17,551 nucleotides of DNA from Chloroflexota bacterium (GTDB lineage: Bacteria > Chloroflexota > Anaerolineae > JACRMK01). The stretch is taken from contig JACQEC010000234.1 in assembly GCA_016200765.1 (NCBI GenBank), positions 1-17,551 of the forward strand. Reading direction: 5' to 3'. Under the pieces are notes generated by a model, which ran no database searches, was not told the DNA's origin, and was given only the letters and a program-made list of their open reading frames with translations. Made by a program: the position numbers and the translations under genes. Below, piece by piece: positions 1 to 7,896 of the stretch. The number at the start of each line of letters is the position of its first letter. The first letter of the stretch is position 1.

Positions 1-1
1 T

Positions 2-1249
<1,248 letters not shown>

Positions 1250-1257
1250 GGTGTCCC

Positions 1258-1461
1258 ATGTTTAAGATTCACGAACGCTTCGTGGTGGATGAGAATGGCA
1301 AGCCGGTGAGCGTGCTGCTCGATCTAGAGGACTATCGCCGCTTGCTCGATGAACTCGAAGAACTCGAATCGTTACGCGTCTATGATAGCGCGCGGCAAGC
1401 CGAAGATGAATTGATCCCCTTTGAGCAGGCGCTCGCCGAAATCGAGAGTCAGGAACGGTGA
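1258..1461 (+). CDS. Antitoxin of a RelE-type toxin-antitoxin pair (Phd/RelB-like)
   Basis: This 67-residue acidic protein begins with a short beta-rich part (FKIHERFVVDENGKPVSVLLDLEDYRRLL) and continues as a charged helix rich in Glu and Leu. That is the usual plan of small antitoxins that bind a RelE/ParE toxin through their C-terminal helix and repress their own promoter through the N-terminal part. The 'NGKPVSVLLDLEDYRRLLDELEELE' type of region is typical of Phd/YefM- and RelB-like antitoxins. Its stop codon overlaps the start of the toxin gene (GTGA). The only ribosome-binding match is AAGG at 1248-1251, inside the aconitase stop region, so expression may depend partly on read-through from acnA. 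The exact antitoxin family cannot be fixed by eye. Confidence 0.8.
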   Translation: MFKIHERFVVDENGKPVSVLLDLEDYRRLLDELEELESLRVYDSARQAEDELIPFEQALAEIESQER

Positions 1462-1712
1462 CCTATCAGGTACTGATTCTGCGGCGCGCACAGAAAGAGC
1501 TGGCCTCACTACCAACCGAAGGCTTTCAGGCTGTGCGCGATGCGATTCGCGCACTTGGCAACCGTCCGAGGCCAGTTGGCTGTCTAAAGCTCACAGCGCG
1601 TGAAGGGTGGCGAATCCGCGTTGGTCAATACCGGGTCATTTATGAGATTAATGATAGCGCGCAGGCGGTGATAGTTTTGCACATTGGTCATCGCCGCGAT
1701 GTCTATCGTTAG
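1458..1712 (+). CDS. RelE/ParE-family toxin (probable mRNA interferase)
   Basis: The 84-residue product has the compact RelE fold pattern: an N-terminal strand (TYQVLILRRAQKELASLP), a helical pair, then the core strands LTAREGWRIRVGQYRVIYEIND and a C-terminal HIGHRRDVYR. RelE toxins cleave mRNA in the ribosomal A site, using basic residues on the core strands and near the C-terminus; the Arg/Lys residues and the final Arg-Asp-Val-Tyr-Arg fit that set. The GTG start at 1458 overlaps the antitoxin stop by 4 bp, the usual translational coupling of these modules. The related ParE family poisons gyrase instead, but the 'GWRIRVGQYRVIYEI' signature is more typical of RelE. The gene looks intact. Confidence 0.87.
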   Translation: MTYQVLILRRAQKELASLPTEGFQAVRDAIRALGNRPRPVGCLKLTAREGWRIRVGQYRVIYEINDSAQAVIVLHIGHRRDVYR

Positions 1713-1785
1713 GACAAGGCTCAGCACGCTAAAGTGTCGCTGGACAGGCCAAAGAGGAGAACCGAGGTGCTGAAGTGGTCTCGCC

Positions 1786-2313
1786 CTACGTATATTGAGA
1801 CAAAACCGCCAGGCGATCCGGCTGGGCTGGCTGTCCCAGTTCGGCGAGCAGGTCTGCGAAGTCGAGCGGTTTGCGGCTGAAGGCGACCCGGCCATCGCTC
1901 TGTAGCCAGTGCTCGCGGGGCCGGTCCCACGCGAACTCTATGCCATTGTAGTCGGGGTCATGCAGGTAGATCGCCTCGTGGGTGCCGTGGTCGGAAGCGC
2001 CATCAATGCCCCACCCGCCGTCTAACAGTCTGGCGAGGGCGGCGGCCAGGTCGCGGCGCGTCGGGTAGTTGATGGCGAAGTGGTAGAGGCCGGTCGTGTC
2101 CGGCGCTGGCGGCTGGCCGTTCTGGCTGTGCCACGTGTTGAGGCCAATGTGATGGTGGTAGCCGCCCGCCGAGAGAAAGGCCGCGCTGCCCATATTGAAA
2201 AGCAGGTCGAAGCCCAGCAGATCGCGATAGAAGTGGACGGCTCGCTCCAAATCGGCCACCTTGAGATGCACGTGCCCGATGCGCGTCTCCGCAGGGATAG
2301 ATGGGTTGGTCAT
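1786..2313 (-). CDS. VOC-superfamily protein (glyoxalase / extradiol dioxygenase fold)
   Basis: This 175-residue protein resembles CatE/YfiE-type catechol-2,3-dioxygenase-like proteins. The N-terminal half carries the hallmark GHVHLKVADLERAVHFYRDLLGFDL, with His14 at the usual first metal position. The second half has GLYHFAINYPTRRDL (second His) and DPDYNGIEFAWDRP (metal-binding Glu). A His-rich stretch (GGYHHHIGLNTWHS) lies between them, as in CatE relatives. Such proteins bind a divalent metal and act on catechols, lactoylglutathione or other vicinal oxygen compounds, so the substrate here cannot be told. The ATG at 2313 is preceded by GGAG about 10 nt away. The gene faces the toxin gene tail to tail with a 73-bp gap. 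A single module pair of this size could be a dimeric enzyme or a binding protein. Confidence 0.85.
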   Translation of the reverse strand: MTNPSIPAETRIGHVHLKVADLERAVHFYRDLLGFDLLFNMGSAAFLSAGGYHHHIGLNTWHSQNGQPPAPDTTGLYHFAINYPTRRDLAAALARLLDGGWGIDGASDHGTHEAIYLHDPDYNGIEFAWDRPREHWLQSDGRVAFSRKPLDFADLLAELGQPAQPDRLAVLSQYT

Positions 2314-2530
2314 GGCTTATGATCTCCAAAGTCTCATAAAATAGGTGCTCCAGCGCCGAAGTCTGTTACCGGCATGAGCTGGAACGCTAAGTGTCGTGGC
2401 CTCGGTGTTTTCAACTGCCGGTCATGCTCTTTAATTTACAGGAGAATCGGAGGTTGTCAAAGGCGCAAGTCGCAGAGATCGCTCCCGCTGTATTGTCATC
2501 AGTTCACAGCGCCGTTTCAACGAACAGTGG

Positions 2531-3547
2531 TTACGCGTGGAACATCTCAACTGTCTTGCGCCACTGCGCGTCGGTGCCAGTGTCGTCCACCGGCAGGTAG
2601 TAGGTGATGCGGTCGAGCAGCCCGTCGTAGCGCTTCTTCACCTTGGCTGGCACATCCGCCCACGCGCCCTCTTCGGCGAAAACCGCGAGCATCTCATCCG
2701 TGACGACCTTGGGCATCTCGCCCCACTGCCCACGCGAGGCAAGATGCGACAACTGATTCGCCGCGTCTTTCCAGCCGTGAATCTCGAACACTGGATGATA
2801 CGATGGCGTGCTGGCATAAAAGGCGATCTGCTGACGGATCCGCTCGCGGTTGCCCGCCAACTCCTCCGGCGTGTCACCCGCAATGACGAAGACCGCGCTC
2901 GCCAATTCGATGTCTGTGCGCGCGCGTCCGGCCCTCCTCATGCCCCGCTCGATGTTTGGCAAGATAAACTCGGCGATGTACTTGGGCGTATGAAACGGGT
3001 GCACGTGAAAACCTTCGCACAATTCACCGGCCAACCGGCAGAGGTGCTCGTTGACACCGGATATATAGATCGGGACGTGCGGGTGCTCAAGCGGGCCGGG
3101 GCTGAAGAACGGCGACATCAGCGTCAGCTTGAAAAACTCACCGCGAAAGTTGAGCCGCTCGCCGGTCTGCCAGCAGTGCCACGTATGGCGCATGGCGAGG
3201 ATATACTCGCGCAGGCGCGGCGTCGGGTGATCCCAGGCGATGCCAAAGCGCCGCTCGATGTGCGGTTTGACCTGCGTGCCCAGCCCCATGATGAAGCGGC
3301 CACGGCTCATCTTCTGCAAGTCCCAGCCGATGTAGGCCAGTGTCATCGGACTGCGCGGAAAGGCCAGCGCAATGGATGTGCCCAGTTGTATCCGGCTCGT
3401 GTGCTCCGCGGCTAACGCCAGCGGCAGGAACGGGTCGTGCTGGGTCTCGCTTGACCAGAGCGCGTCGAAACCGAGCGCCTCCGCCTTGTGGGCGCGGGCG
3501 GCCACGTCGCCAAAACTGGCAACTCCTAGTCCGGTGTCAATCTTCAT
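2531..3547 (-). CDS. F420-dependent luciferase-like oxidoreductase (MSMEG_2256 type)
   Basis: The 338-residue product is a bacterial luciferase-like (LLM) TIM-barrel flavin/F420 oxidoreductase. It starts MKIDTGLGVASFGDVAARAHKAEALGFDALW, followed by TSRIQLGTSIALAFPRSPMTLAY and the family segment SRGRFIMGLGTQVKPHIERRFG, which matches the MSMEG_2256 group of probable F420-dependent enzymes (TIGR03617). HPHVPIYISGVNEHLCRLAGELCEGFHVHPF is the conserved C-terminal barrel half. The substrate is not known for this group. The start is well supported by GAGGAG six bases before the ATG. It lies 53 bp downstream of the subtilase on the same strand and may be cotranscribed with it, although nothing links the functions. 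F420 use is inferred from the family. Confidence 0.9.
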   Translation of the reverse strand: MKIDTGLGVASFGDVAARAHKAEALGFDALWSSETQHDPFLPLALAAEHTSRIQLGTSIALAFPRSPMTLAYIGWDLQKMSRGRFIMGLGTQVKPHIERRFGIAWDHPTPRLREYILAMRHTWHCWQTGERLNFRGEFFKLTLMSPFFSPGPLEHPHVPIYISGVNEHLCRLAGELCEGFHVHPFHTPKYIAEFILPNIERGMRRAGRARTDIELASAVFVIAGDTPEELAGNRERIRQQIAFYASTPSYHPVFEIHGWKDAANQLSHLASRGQWGEMPKVVTDEMLAVFAEEGAWADVPAKVKKRYDGLLDRITYYLPVDDTGTDAQWRKTVEMFHA

Positions 3548-3600
3548 ACCTTACTCCTCTTTTGAAATAGCCGCCTATCAGTTCCTCATCCCGCCTTCCC

Positions 3601-4908
3601 CTACCCCTGTGTCAGCGCCCTCATCATCAAGACGACCGCCGCCGGCAGACAACCCCGTCGCGGCGGCTGAGGGATGGGCGGCGCAGGAGATGGGGGCGTG
3701 ACCGGCGCCGGTGTCGGAGCGGGCGGCGGCACAGGCTGGGGCGCGGGCACACGGCCCAGCAGGTGTACCGCGTCAACAACCTGCGCGCGCCCCGCGCCCA
3801 CCACATTGCCGTCGAGCCGCAGGTTCTTCGCGGTCTTCATGAGCGCGTCCTTCACCTGCGCGGGCGTGGTGGATGGGTGCGCCTGCGCGAGCAATGCGCA
3901 CGTGCCGCTGGCGTGCGGCGTTGCCATAGACGTGCCGGAGGCCGAGGTGTAGAAATCGTCCACCGCGCGCCCCATACTGGTGCCTTTGGCGCGCGCGGCG
4001 ACAATGCGCACACCCGGAAAGCACACGTCCGGCTTGACGCGGCCATCGGCGGTCGGGCCGCGCGACGAAAACGACGCGATGGCATCGTCGTCGTCCGTCG
4101 CGCCAATCGTGATGGCCTGATGCGCGCAGCCCGGCGAGCCGACGGTCGCGGCGTTGGGTCCGGCGTTGCCCGCGGCGATGCAGACCGCATGACCGCGCTG
4201 CACGGCTGCATCGCAGGTCTGTGAGAGCGCGTCGCTGCCGTCGCAGGAGCCATCCGAGCCGAGTGAGAGGTTGATCACGTGCGCGCCCTGCTGAACCGCC
4301 CACTCCACACCGGCCATCACGTCGCTCGTCGAGCCGGCGCCATTGGCCGTCATCACTTTGGCAATCAGCAAATTCGCATCCGGTGCGACCCCGCGATACT
4401 TGCCGTCGGACGCCGCCCCACTGCCCGCCGCGGTGCTGGCGACGTGCGTGCCGTGCCCGTGACCATCCTTCACACCCTCGCCCGTGAAGTCGCGGGTCGC
4501 CGCGATGCGCCCGGCAAAATCCGGATGGTCGAAGTCAATGCCGGTGTCCACGATGCAAATCTTGATCCCTTTGCCGGTCAGCCCACTCGGCCACAACTGC
4601 GGCGCACCAATCAGAGGCACCGAAGCGTCCAGCAGCGTGTGGACCGGGCTGTCGTACCAGACCATTTCCACAGTCGGGTCATCGCTCAGTGCGCTGATCT
4701 GCCGGCGTGTCGCCCGGCCCGCCACCGCCGGCACGACGGTGTAATGGTGATCAATGGATATAGCCAGATCGTCAATCAGCCGGAAAGCGGCCACGCGCCC
4801 GCGACCCTGCCGCGTCGTCCGGTAGCGGACAATGACCGGATGGGGATGGTCGTCCGGCGCCGCCCGCACGCGCGCCAGCACGTCATCGCCGAGCTTGGCC
4901 TCTATCAT
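3601..4908 (-). CDS. Subtilisin-family (S8) serine protease with I9 propeptide
   Basis: The protein has 435 residues from ATG 4908, which has AAGGAGG four bases upstream; the adjacent GTG at 4911 almost touches that site and is a poorer start. Residues 25-92 form an I9-type propeptide ending PTVEMVWYDSPVHTL. The catalytic triad is complete: Asp121 in IVDTGID, His152 in HGHGTHVAS and Ser327 in SGTSMATPH, with the oxyanion Asn248 in AAGNAG. No N-terminal signal peptide or membrane segment is visible, so the enzyme may be intracellular or exported by an unusual route. After the catalytic domain (about residue 385) there is a Pro/Ala-rich tail ending in RRGCLPAAVVLMMRALTQG, too short for a sure membrane anchor. 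A separate I9-like gene ends 27 bp upstream on the same strand, probably in the same transcript. Confidence 0.93.
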   Translation of the reverse strand: MIEAKLGDDVLARVRAAPDDHPHPVIVRYRTTRQGRGRVAAFRLIDDLAISIDHHYTVVPAVAGRATRRQISALSDDPTVEMVWYDSPVHTLLDASVPLIGAPQLWPSGLTGKGIKICIVDTGIDFDHPDFAGRIAATRDFTGEGVKDGHGHGTHVASTAAGSGAASDGKYRGVAPDANLLIAKVMTANGAGSTSDVMAGVEWAVQQGAHVINLSLGSDGSCDGSDALSQTCDAAVQRGHAVCIAAGNAGPNAATVGSPGCAHQAITIGATDDDDAIASFSSRGPTADGRVKPDVCFPGVRIVAARAKGTSMGRAVDDFYTSASGTSMATPHASGTCALLAQAHPSTTPAQVKDALMKTAKNLRLDGNVVGAGRAQVVDAVHLLGRVPAPQPVPPPAPTPAPVTPPSPAPPIPQPPRRGCLPAAVVLMMRALTQG

Positions 4909-4935
4909 CACTCCTCCTTGAGTTGTCTTGAGGCA

Positions 4936-5199
4936 TCACGATCGGGGCATGGTGTGCACCGGCTTGTCTTCTTCGATGCGTGTGACCCAGTCTTCGTCGC
5001 CCAGCGCCAGCGCGGCGTGCGCACTGCCCTCGACAGTGACAGCGTTAATCAGGCTGGACACGCGCACGACGCGGAAACCCTTGGCCTGCAAAGCCGCCGT
5101 ATAGGGCTCTGGCGGCTTGGCTGTGAGCACGATCAGCCGCACCTGCGCCCCGGGATTGCTCTTCAGGCGCTGCTCCAAAGCAGGGTCCATGCGATTCAT
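4936..5199 (-). CDS. Free-standing subtilisin propeptide-like (I9) protein, probable inhibitor/chaperone
   Basis: The 87-residue product has the layout of a subtilisin propeptide: a first strand QVRLIVLTA, a helix (YTAALQAKG), a middle strand pair FRVVRVSSLINAVTVEG, a second helix, and the family's closing signature WVTRIEEDKPVHT. The last part matches the 'V..IE.D..V' end of I9 domains and even shares the PVHT tetrapeptide with the propeptide of the protease encoded 24 bp downstream. There is no catalytic domain and no signal peptide. I9 domains act as folding chaperones and tight inhibitors, and free-standing versions (yeast Pbi2, Pleurotus POIA1) inhibit subtilases in trans. ATG 5199 is chosen because GGAGG lies four bases upstream; the open frame continues to 5229 without a ribosome site. 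Family membership is judged by eye; its role on the neighbouring protease is inferred. Confidence 0.75.
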   Translation of the reverse strand: MNRMDPALEQRLKSNPGAQVRLIVLTAKPPEPYTAALQAKGFRVVRVSSLINAVTVEGSAHAALALGDEDWVTRIEEDKPVHTMPRS

Positions 5200-5207
5200 G
5201 CCGCCTC

Positions 5208-5249
5208 CGTTCTTCCTGCATAGTATCATAGGTTACCATTCTCTGGCAA
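5208..5249 (-). promoter_or_regulatory. Possible promoter of the I9-like gene and protease
   Basis: On the minus strand TTGCCA (5249-5244) and GATACT (5227-5222) are 16 bp apart, which is a fair sigma-70 match. The transcript would begin near 5215, just ahead of the GGAGG at 5208-5204. It would be divergent from the promoter at 5289-5317. Weak consensus, so only tentative. Confidence 0.35.
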
Positions 5250-5288
5250 GGGTAGCCATCCTGCGTCGCGCGCGGCACTCGTGCGTGT

Positions 5289-5317
5289 TTCGCAATTCAC
5301 TTTGTAGGGTTTATAAT
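5289..5317 (+). promoter_or_regulatory. Sigma-70-like promoter giving an apparently leaderless mRNA
   Basis: A perfect TATAAT (5312-5317) follows TTCGCA (5289-5294) with a 17-bp spacer. The expected transcription start, about 7 bases past the -10 box, falls at 5324-5325, which is the ATG of the next gene. No Shine-Dalgarno sequence could fit in the seven bases between the -10 box and the ATG. Leaderless initiation at the 5' ATG is therefore the simplest reading. Confidence 0.65.
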
Positions 5318-5324
5318 CTGTGAC

Positions 5325-7178
5325 ATGCCCGATCCGCTCGCTAAATCCTTCTACCGCCGCTTCCGCGATGCCCGGGCCGGCTGGCTTCGCCGGCTAACCC
5401 CCTTTTTGATGGCTTCATTGGGGATTCTGGCGCTTGGCGGTGCAGCCGGGGTGGTACTCGTGCGGCTAACCGATTCCGTCATCAATTACCGCTCGCCAAT
5501 TGCGCGCTACCCACAGCCCGGCGACACCACCGACGCGCTGTCCCAGCAGGTTGTCATGGTCGTGGTGGACGGGTTGCGCGAGGATGTCTCGCGTCAGATG
5601 CCGACCCTCCAGCACCTGCGCGCGCAAGGCGCGGCGGCTACCGCGGTCTTGCGCTACGCTTTCCAGTACCCATCGTGGACAACATTAGTCAGCGGCGCCG
5701 ACGCCGAGATTAACGATACGCCGCTGGTCGCCGCGGCCGCTGATGCCGCGCTGAACCGCCCCGTATCACCAGAAACGCTCTTCGGCACCGCCCGCCGCGC
5801 CCGGCTAAACGTCGCCATCGCCGCCCGCCGCGGCTGGCAGCCGCTGGTGTCGGCGCAGTTCTTGAACGAGATCTATCTGGCCGGCGACGATGACGAGGAG
5901 GAAGACAGCGCCGTGCAGGACCGGCGCACCGCCGAAGCCGCCGTGTCGTTCCTGACTAACTTTGCGCCCAACTTCCTGCTCGTCCATCTCCGCCTGCCCG
6001 ACGACGCCGCCTACCGCTACGGCGCCGCAAGCCCGGCCTATCGTCAGGCCGTCTGGCATACCGACCAACTCATCGCGCAGATAGCCGCCGCCATGGACTT
6101 GCGCCAGTCGGTGCTGCTAGTTACGTCCAGCTACGGCAACATTGACCAAGGGGGGCACGGAGGCACGGAAGATGAGGTCACACGAGCGCCGCTGGTGCTC
6201 GTCGGCTCGCACATTAAAGCCGGTGAGTATGGCTCGGTGCGGCGCAACGATATTGCGCCGACGGTAGCGGCGCTGATAGGCAGCGCCATCCCCAGCGCAT
6301 CGCAAGGCTCCATCCTGTTTCCAATGCTGGAGATGAGCGACGCACAGAAAGCGATAAAGGCGCTGGCGCTGGCGCAGCAGCAGCGCCTGCTGGGGCTCGC
6401 CTACACGGCCGTCATCGGCGGTAACTTGACGGAACCGTCATTGAACGACCCGCTCGTGGCAAAGTCGTCATTCGAGGTCAAGAATTACGATAGCGCGTTC
6501 ACGCTAGCGTATCTGGCCGCACAGCAAGTTCAGAACGATATGCGGGCCGCGCGGGCCGCGCGCATAGACCGCGAGCGGCTGGCTCGCGCGCCGATTGCGG
6601 TTCTGTTGGTCGTAGCGCCCCTGATCGCTTTTTGGTTTCGACGCAGCCTGCGCCTGATGGTGGCGGCGTGGATCGCGGTGGGAGTGGTCGCGTTACAACA
6701 CTTGTTGTATCTGTACGCAGGACACACCTACTCCTTCAGCGACATCTCCTCGCTGGAAGCGTTCGTGCGCACCGCGCTGGAACGCAACGCGCTGGCGCTG
6801 TTATTCGGCGGCTTGCTGGCGATCATCTATCACTGGCGAGATGAGGAGTCGTCGCGCTCGCGCGTGGCGCTGACTGTCTTGCTGGTCTGCGCCTTGAGCG
6901 TCTACGTCAGCGGCATCTTGATGGCGTTCGCCTACTACCTGAACGGTTTCAGCCTGCGCTGGTACATCGGCGACCTGTCTTGGGGGTTCGTGCAGGTATT
7001 CAACTCGACCTCAATTATTGTCCGCGCTGTGCTGGCACTGCCGGTGGCCATATTCGTTTCCCTGACGCACTGGCTGGGCTTGATCGTCTTTCACCGCCTC
7101 CGGCGCCTGCGGATTTGGGGACGGCTGAAAACTGTGCTGAAGGCAATCGGCAGTTTCCGCTTGCAGGTCTCCGATTGA
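5325..7178 (+). CDS. Membrane protein with a degenerate alkaline-phosphatase-superfamily domain
   Basis: The 617-residue protein has a membrane segment at about 26-48, a soluble domain at about 75-335 and four or five membrane segments from about 422 to 590. The soluble part follows the phosphodiesterase/PigN-like pattern: VVMVVVDGLRED with metal Asp82, PSWTTLVSG with the Thr119/120 nucleophile, and GGHGG with His279. However, the usual D-x-x-G-H becomes DDAAY (Tyr230 for His), and the usual S-D-H-G becomes SSYG (Ser269 and Tyr270 for Asp and His). Three of the usual zinc ligands are therefore missing, and hydrolase or transferase activity is doubtful. It heads a run with rmlD and two glycosyltransferases (the rmlD start overlaps its stop), so a role in surface-glycan assembly is likely, perhaps structural or as a substrate-binding module. 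The C-terminal membrane part is not assigned to a known family. Confidence 0.75.
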   Translation: MPDPLAKSFYRRFRDARAGWLRRLTPFLMASLGILALGGAAGVVLVRLTDSVINYRSPIARYPQPGDTTDALSQQVVMVVVDGLREDVSRQMPTLQHLRAQGAAATAVLRYAFQYPSWTTLVSGADAEINDTPLVAAAADAALNRPVSPETLFGTARRARLNVAIAARRGWQPLVSAQFLNEIYLAGDDDEEEDSAVQDRRTAEAAVSFLTNFAPNFLLVHLRLPDDAAYRYGAASPAYRQAVWHTDQLIAQIAAAMDLRQSVLLVTSSYGNIDQGGHGGTEDEVTRAPLVLVGSHIKAGEYGSVRRNDIAPTVAALIGSAIPSASQGSILFPMLEMSDAQKAIKALALAQQQRLLGLAYTAVIGGNLTEPSLNDPLVAKSSFEVKNYDSAFTLAYLAAQQVQNDMRAARAARIDRERLARAPIAVLLVVAPLIAFWFRRSLRLMVAAWIAVGVVALQHLLYLYAGHTYSFSDISSLEAFVRTALERNALALLFGGLLAIIYHWRDEESSRSRVALTVLLVCALSVYVSGILMAFAYYLNGFSLRWYIGDLSWGFVQVFNSTSIIVRAVLALPVAIFVSLTHWLGLIVFHRLRRLRIWGRLKTVLKAIGSFRLQVSD

Positions 7179-7891
7179 TGCAGCCGCCGATGCGCATTCT
7201 GATTACCGGCGCGAACGGCCAACTGGGCCGCGCGCTCCAAGCCGCTCTAAGCGATCACCACGTAATTCCCGTCGCCCACGACACACTGGACGTGGGCGCA
7301 GACTACAGTGTAGATGCTATCGTTGCGCTCTTCCCCGAACTGGTCATCCACGCCGCGGCCATGACCAACGTGGACGCATGTGAGCGCAATCCCGACGAGG
7401 CCTACCGCGTGAACGCGCTCGGCGCGAAGCACATCGCGCAAGCCTGTGCCGAGTTAAACGCTCCATTGGTGTATGTCGGCACCGATTACATCTTTGACGG
7501 CCTGAAAGGCGAGCCGTACCTTGAAACAGACGCCGCGAACCCTATCAGCGTTTATGGGCGCACGAAACTGGAAGGCGAAAACTTTGCGCGCGCGCTAGTG
7601 CCGAAGCATTACATCGTCCGCACCTCGTGGGTTTATGCGCGCGGGCGCAATAACTTCGTGACCAAGATTCTCGCGCTGGCCGCCGAACGTCCGCGGCTCA
7701 ACGTGGTCAACACAGAGTTCAGCTCGCCCACCTACGCGCCCGATCTGGCGCAGGCGATTGTCGCGCTGGTCAGCCACCCGCAGTACGGGACCTATCACCT
7801 CAGCAACGAGGGCGTCACCAGCCGCTTTGACTACGCGCGCGCCATTTTGGATGAGGCGGGTCAGGCGAACTACCCGCTTGACCACCCGTAA
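7178..7891 (+). CDS. rmlD: dTDP-4-dehydrorhamnose reductase, C-terminally truncated
   Basis: RmlD reduces dTDP-4-dehydro-L-rhamnose to dTDP-L-rhamnose with NAD(P)H, the last step of sugar donor synthesis. The Rossmann motif GANGQLG (11-17), DACERNPDEAYRVNA, YVGTDYIFDG and the catalytic YGRTK (Tyr126, Lys130) are all present. The ATG at 7178 overlaps the upstream stop (TGATG); an internal ATG at 7190 would also keep the whole domain. The protein is only 237 residues against about 280-300 normally. It stops right after FDYARAILDEAGQANYPLDHP, so the last 50 or so residues, including the usual 'A-x-R-P' substrate-side segment, are absent. The same place removes the start of the next gene, which suggests a deletion at this junction rather than a naturally short enzyme. 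Activity is uncertain. Confidence 0.88.
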   Translation: MQPPMRILITGANGQLGRALQAALSDHHVIPVAHDTLDVGADYSVDAIVALFPELVIHAAAMTNVDACERNPDEAYRVNALGAKHIAQACAELNAPLVYVGTDYIFDGLKGEPYLETDAANPISVYGRTKLEGENFARALVPKHYIVRTSWVYARGRNNFVTKILALAAERPRLNVVNTEFSSPTYAPDLAQAIVALVSHPQYGTYHLSNEGVTSRFDYARAILDEAGQANYPLDHP

Positions 7892-7896
7892 ACCCG

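Noticed and set aside
1721..1773. TCAGCAC/GTGCTGA inverted repeat between the toxin and VOC genes
   Set aside because: Seven base pairs with a 39-base loop and no T tract; easily explained by chance.
2314..2530. Small plus-strand frames in the gap between the VOC and oxidoreductase genes
   Set aside because: They run into the oxidoreductase coding region, have no ribosome site of note and no family resemblance; I see nothing certain in this gap.
2537..3415. Long open frame on the plus strand opposite the F420-dependent oxidoreductase
   Set aside because: The minus-strand frame has clear family motifs and a good ribosome site; the plus-strand translation is Arg/His-rich with no recognisable domain, a GC-rich shadow.
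4279..5223. Plus-strand 314-codon open frame spanning the subtilase and I9-like genes
   Set aside because: It lies antisense to a protease with a complete catalytic triad, crosses two real genes and shows no domain.
6980..7177. Upstream extension of the rmlD frame
   Set aside because: It lies inside the end of the phosphatase-like gene and precedes the Rossmann N-terminus; ATG 7178 overlaps the upstream stop and fits the family start.
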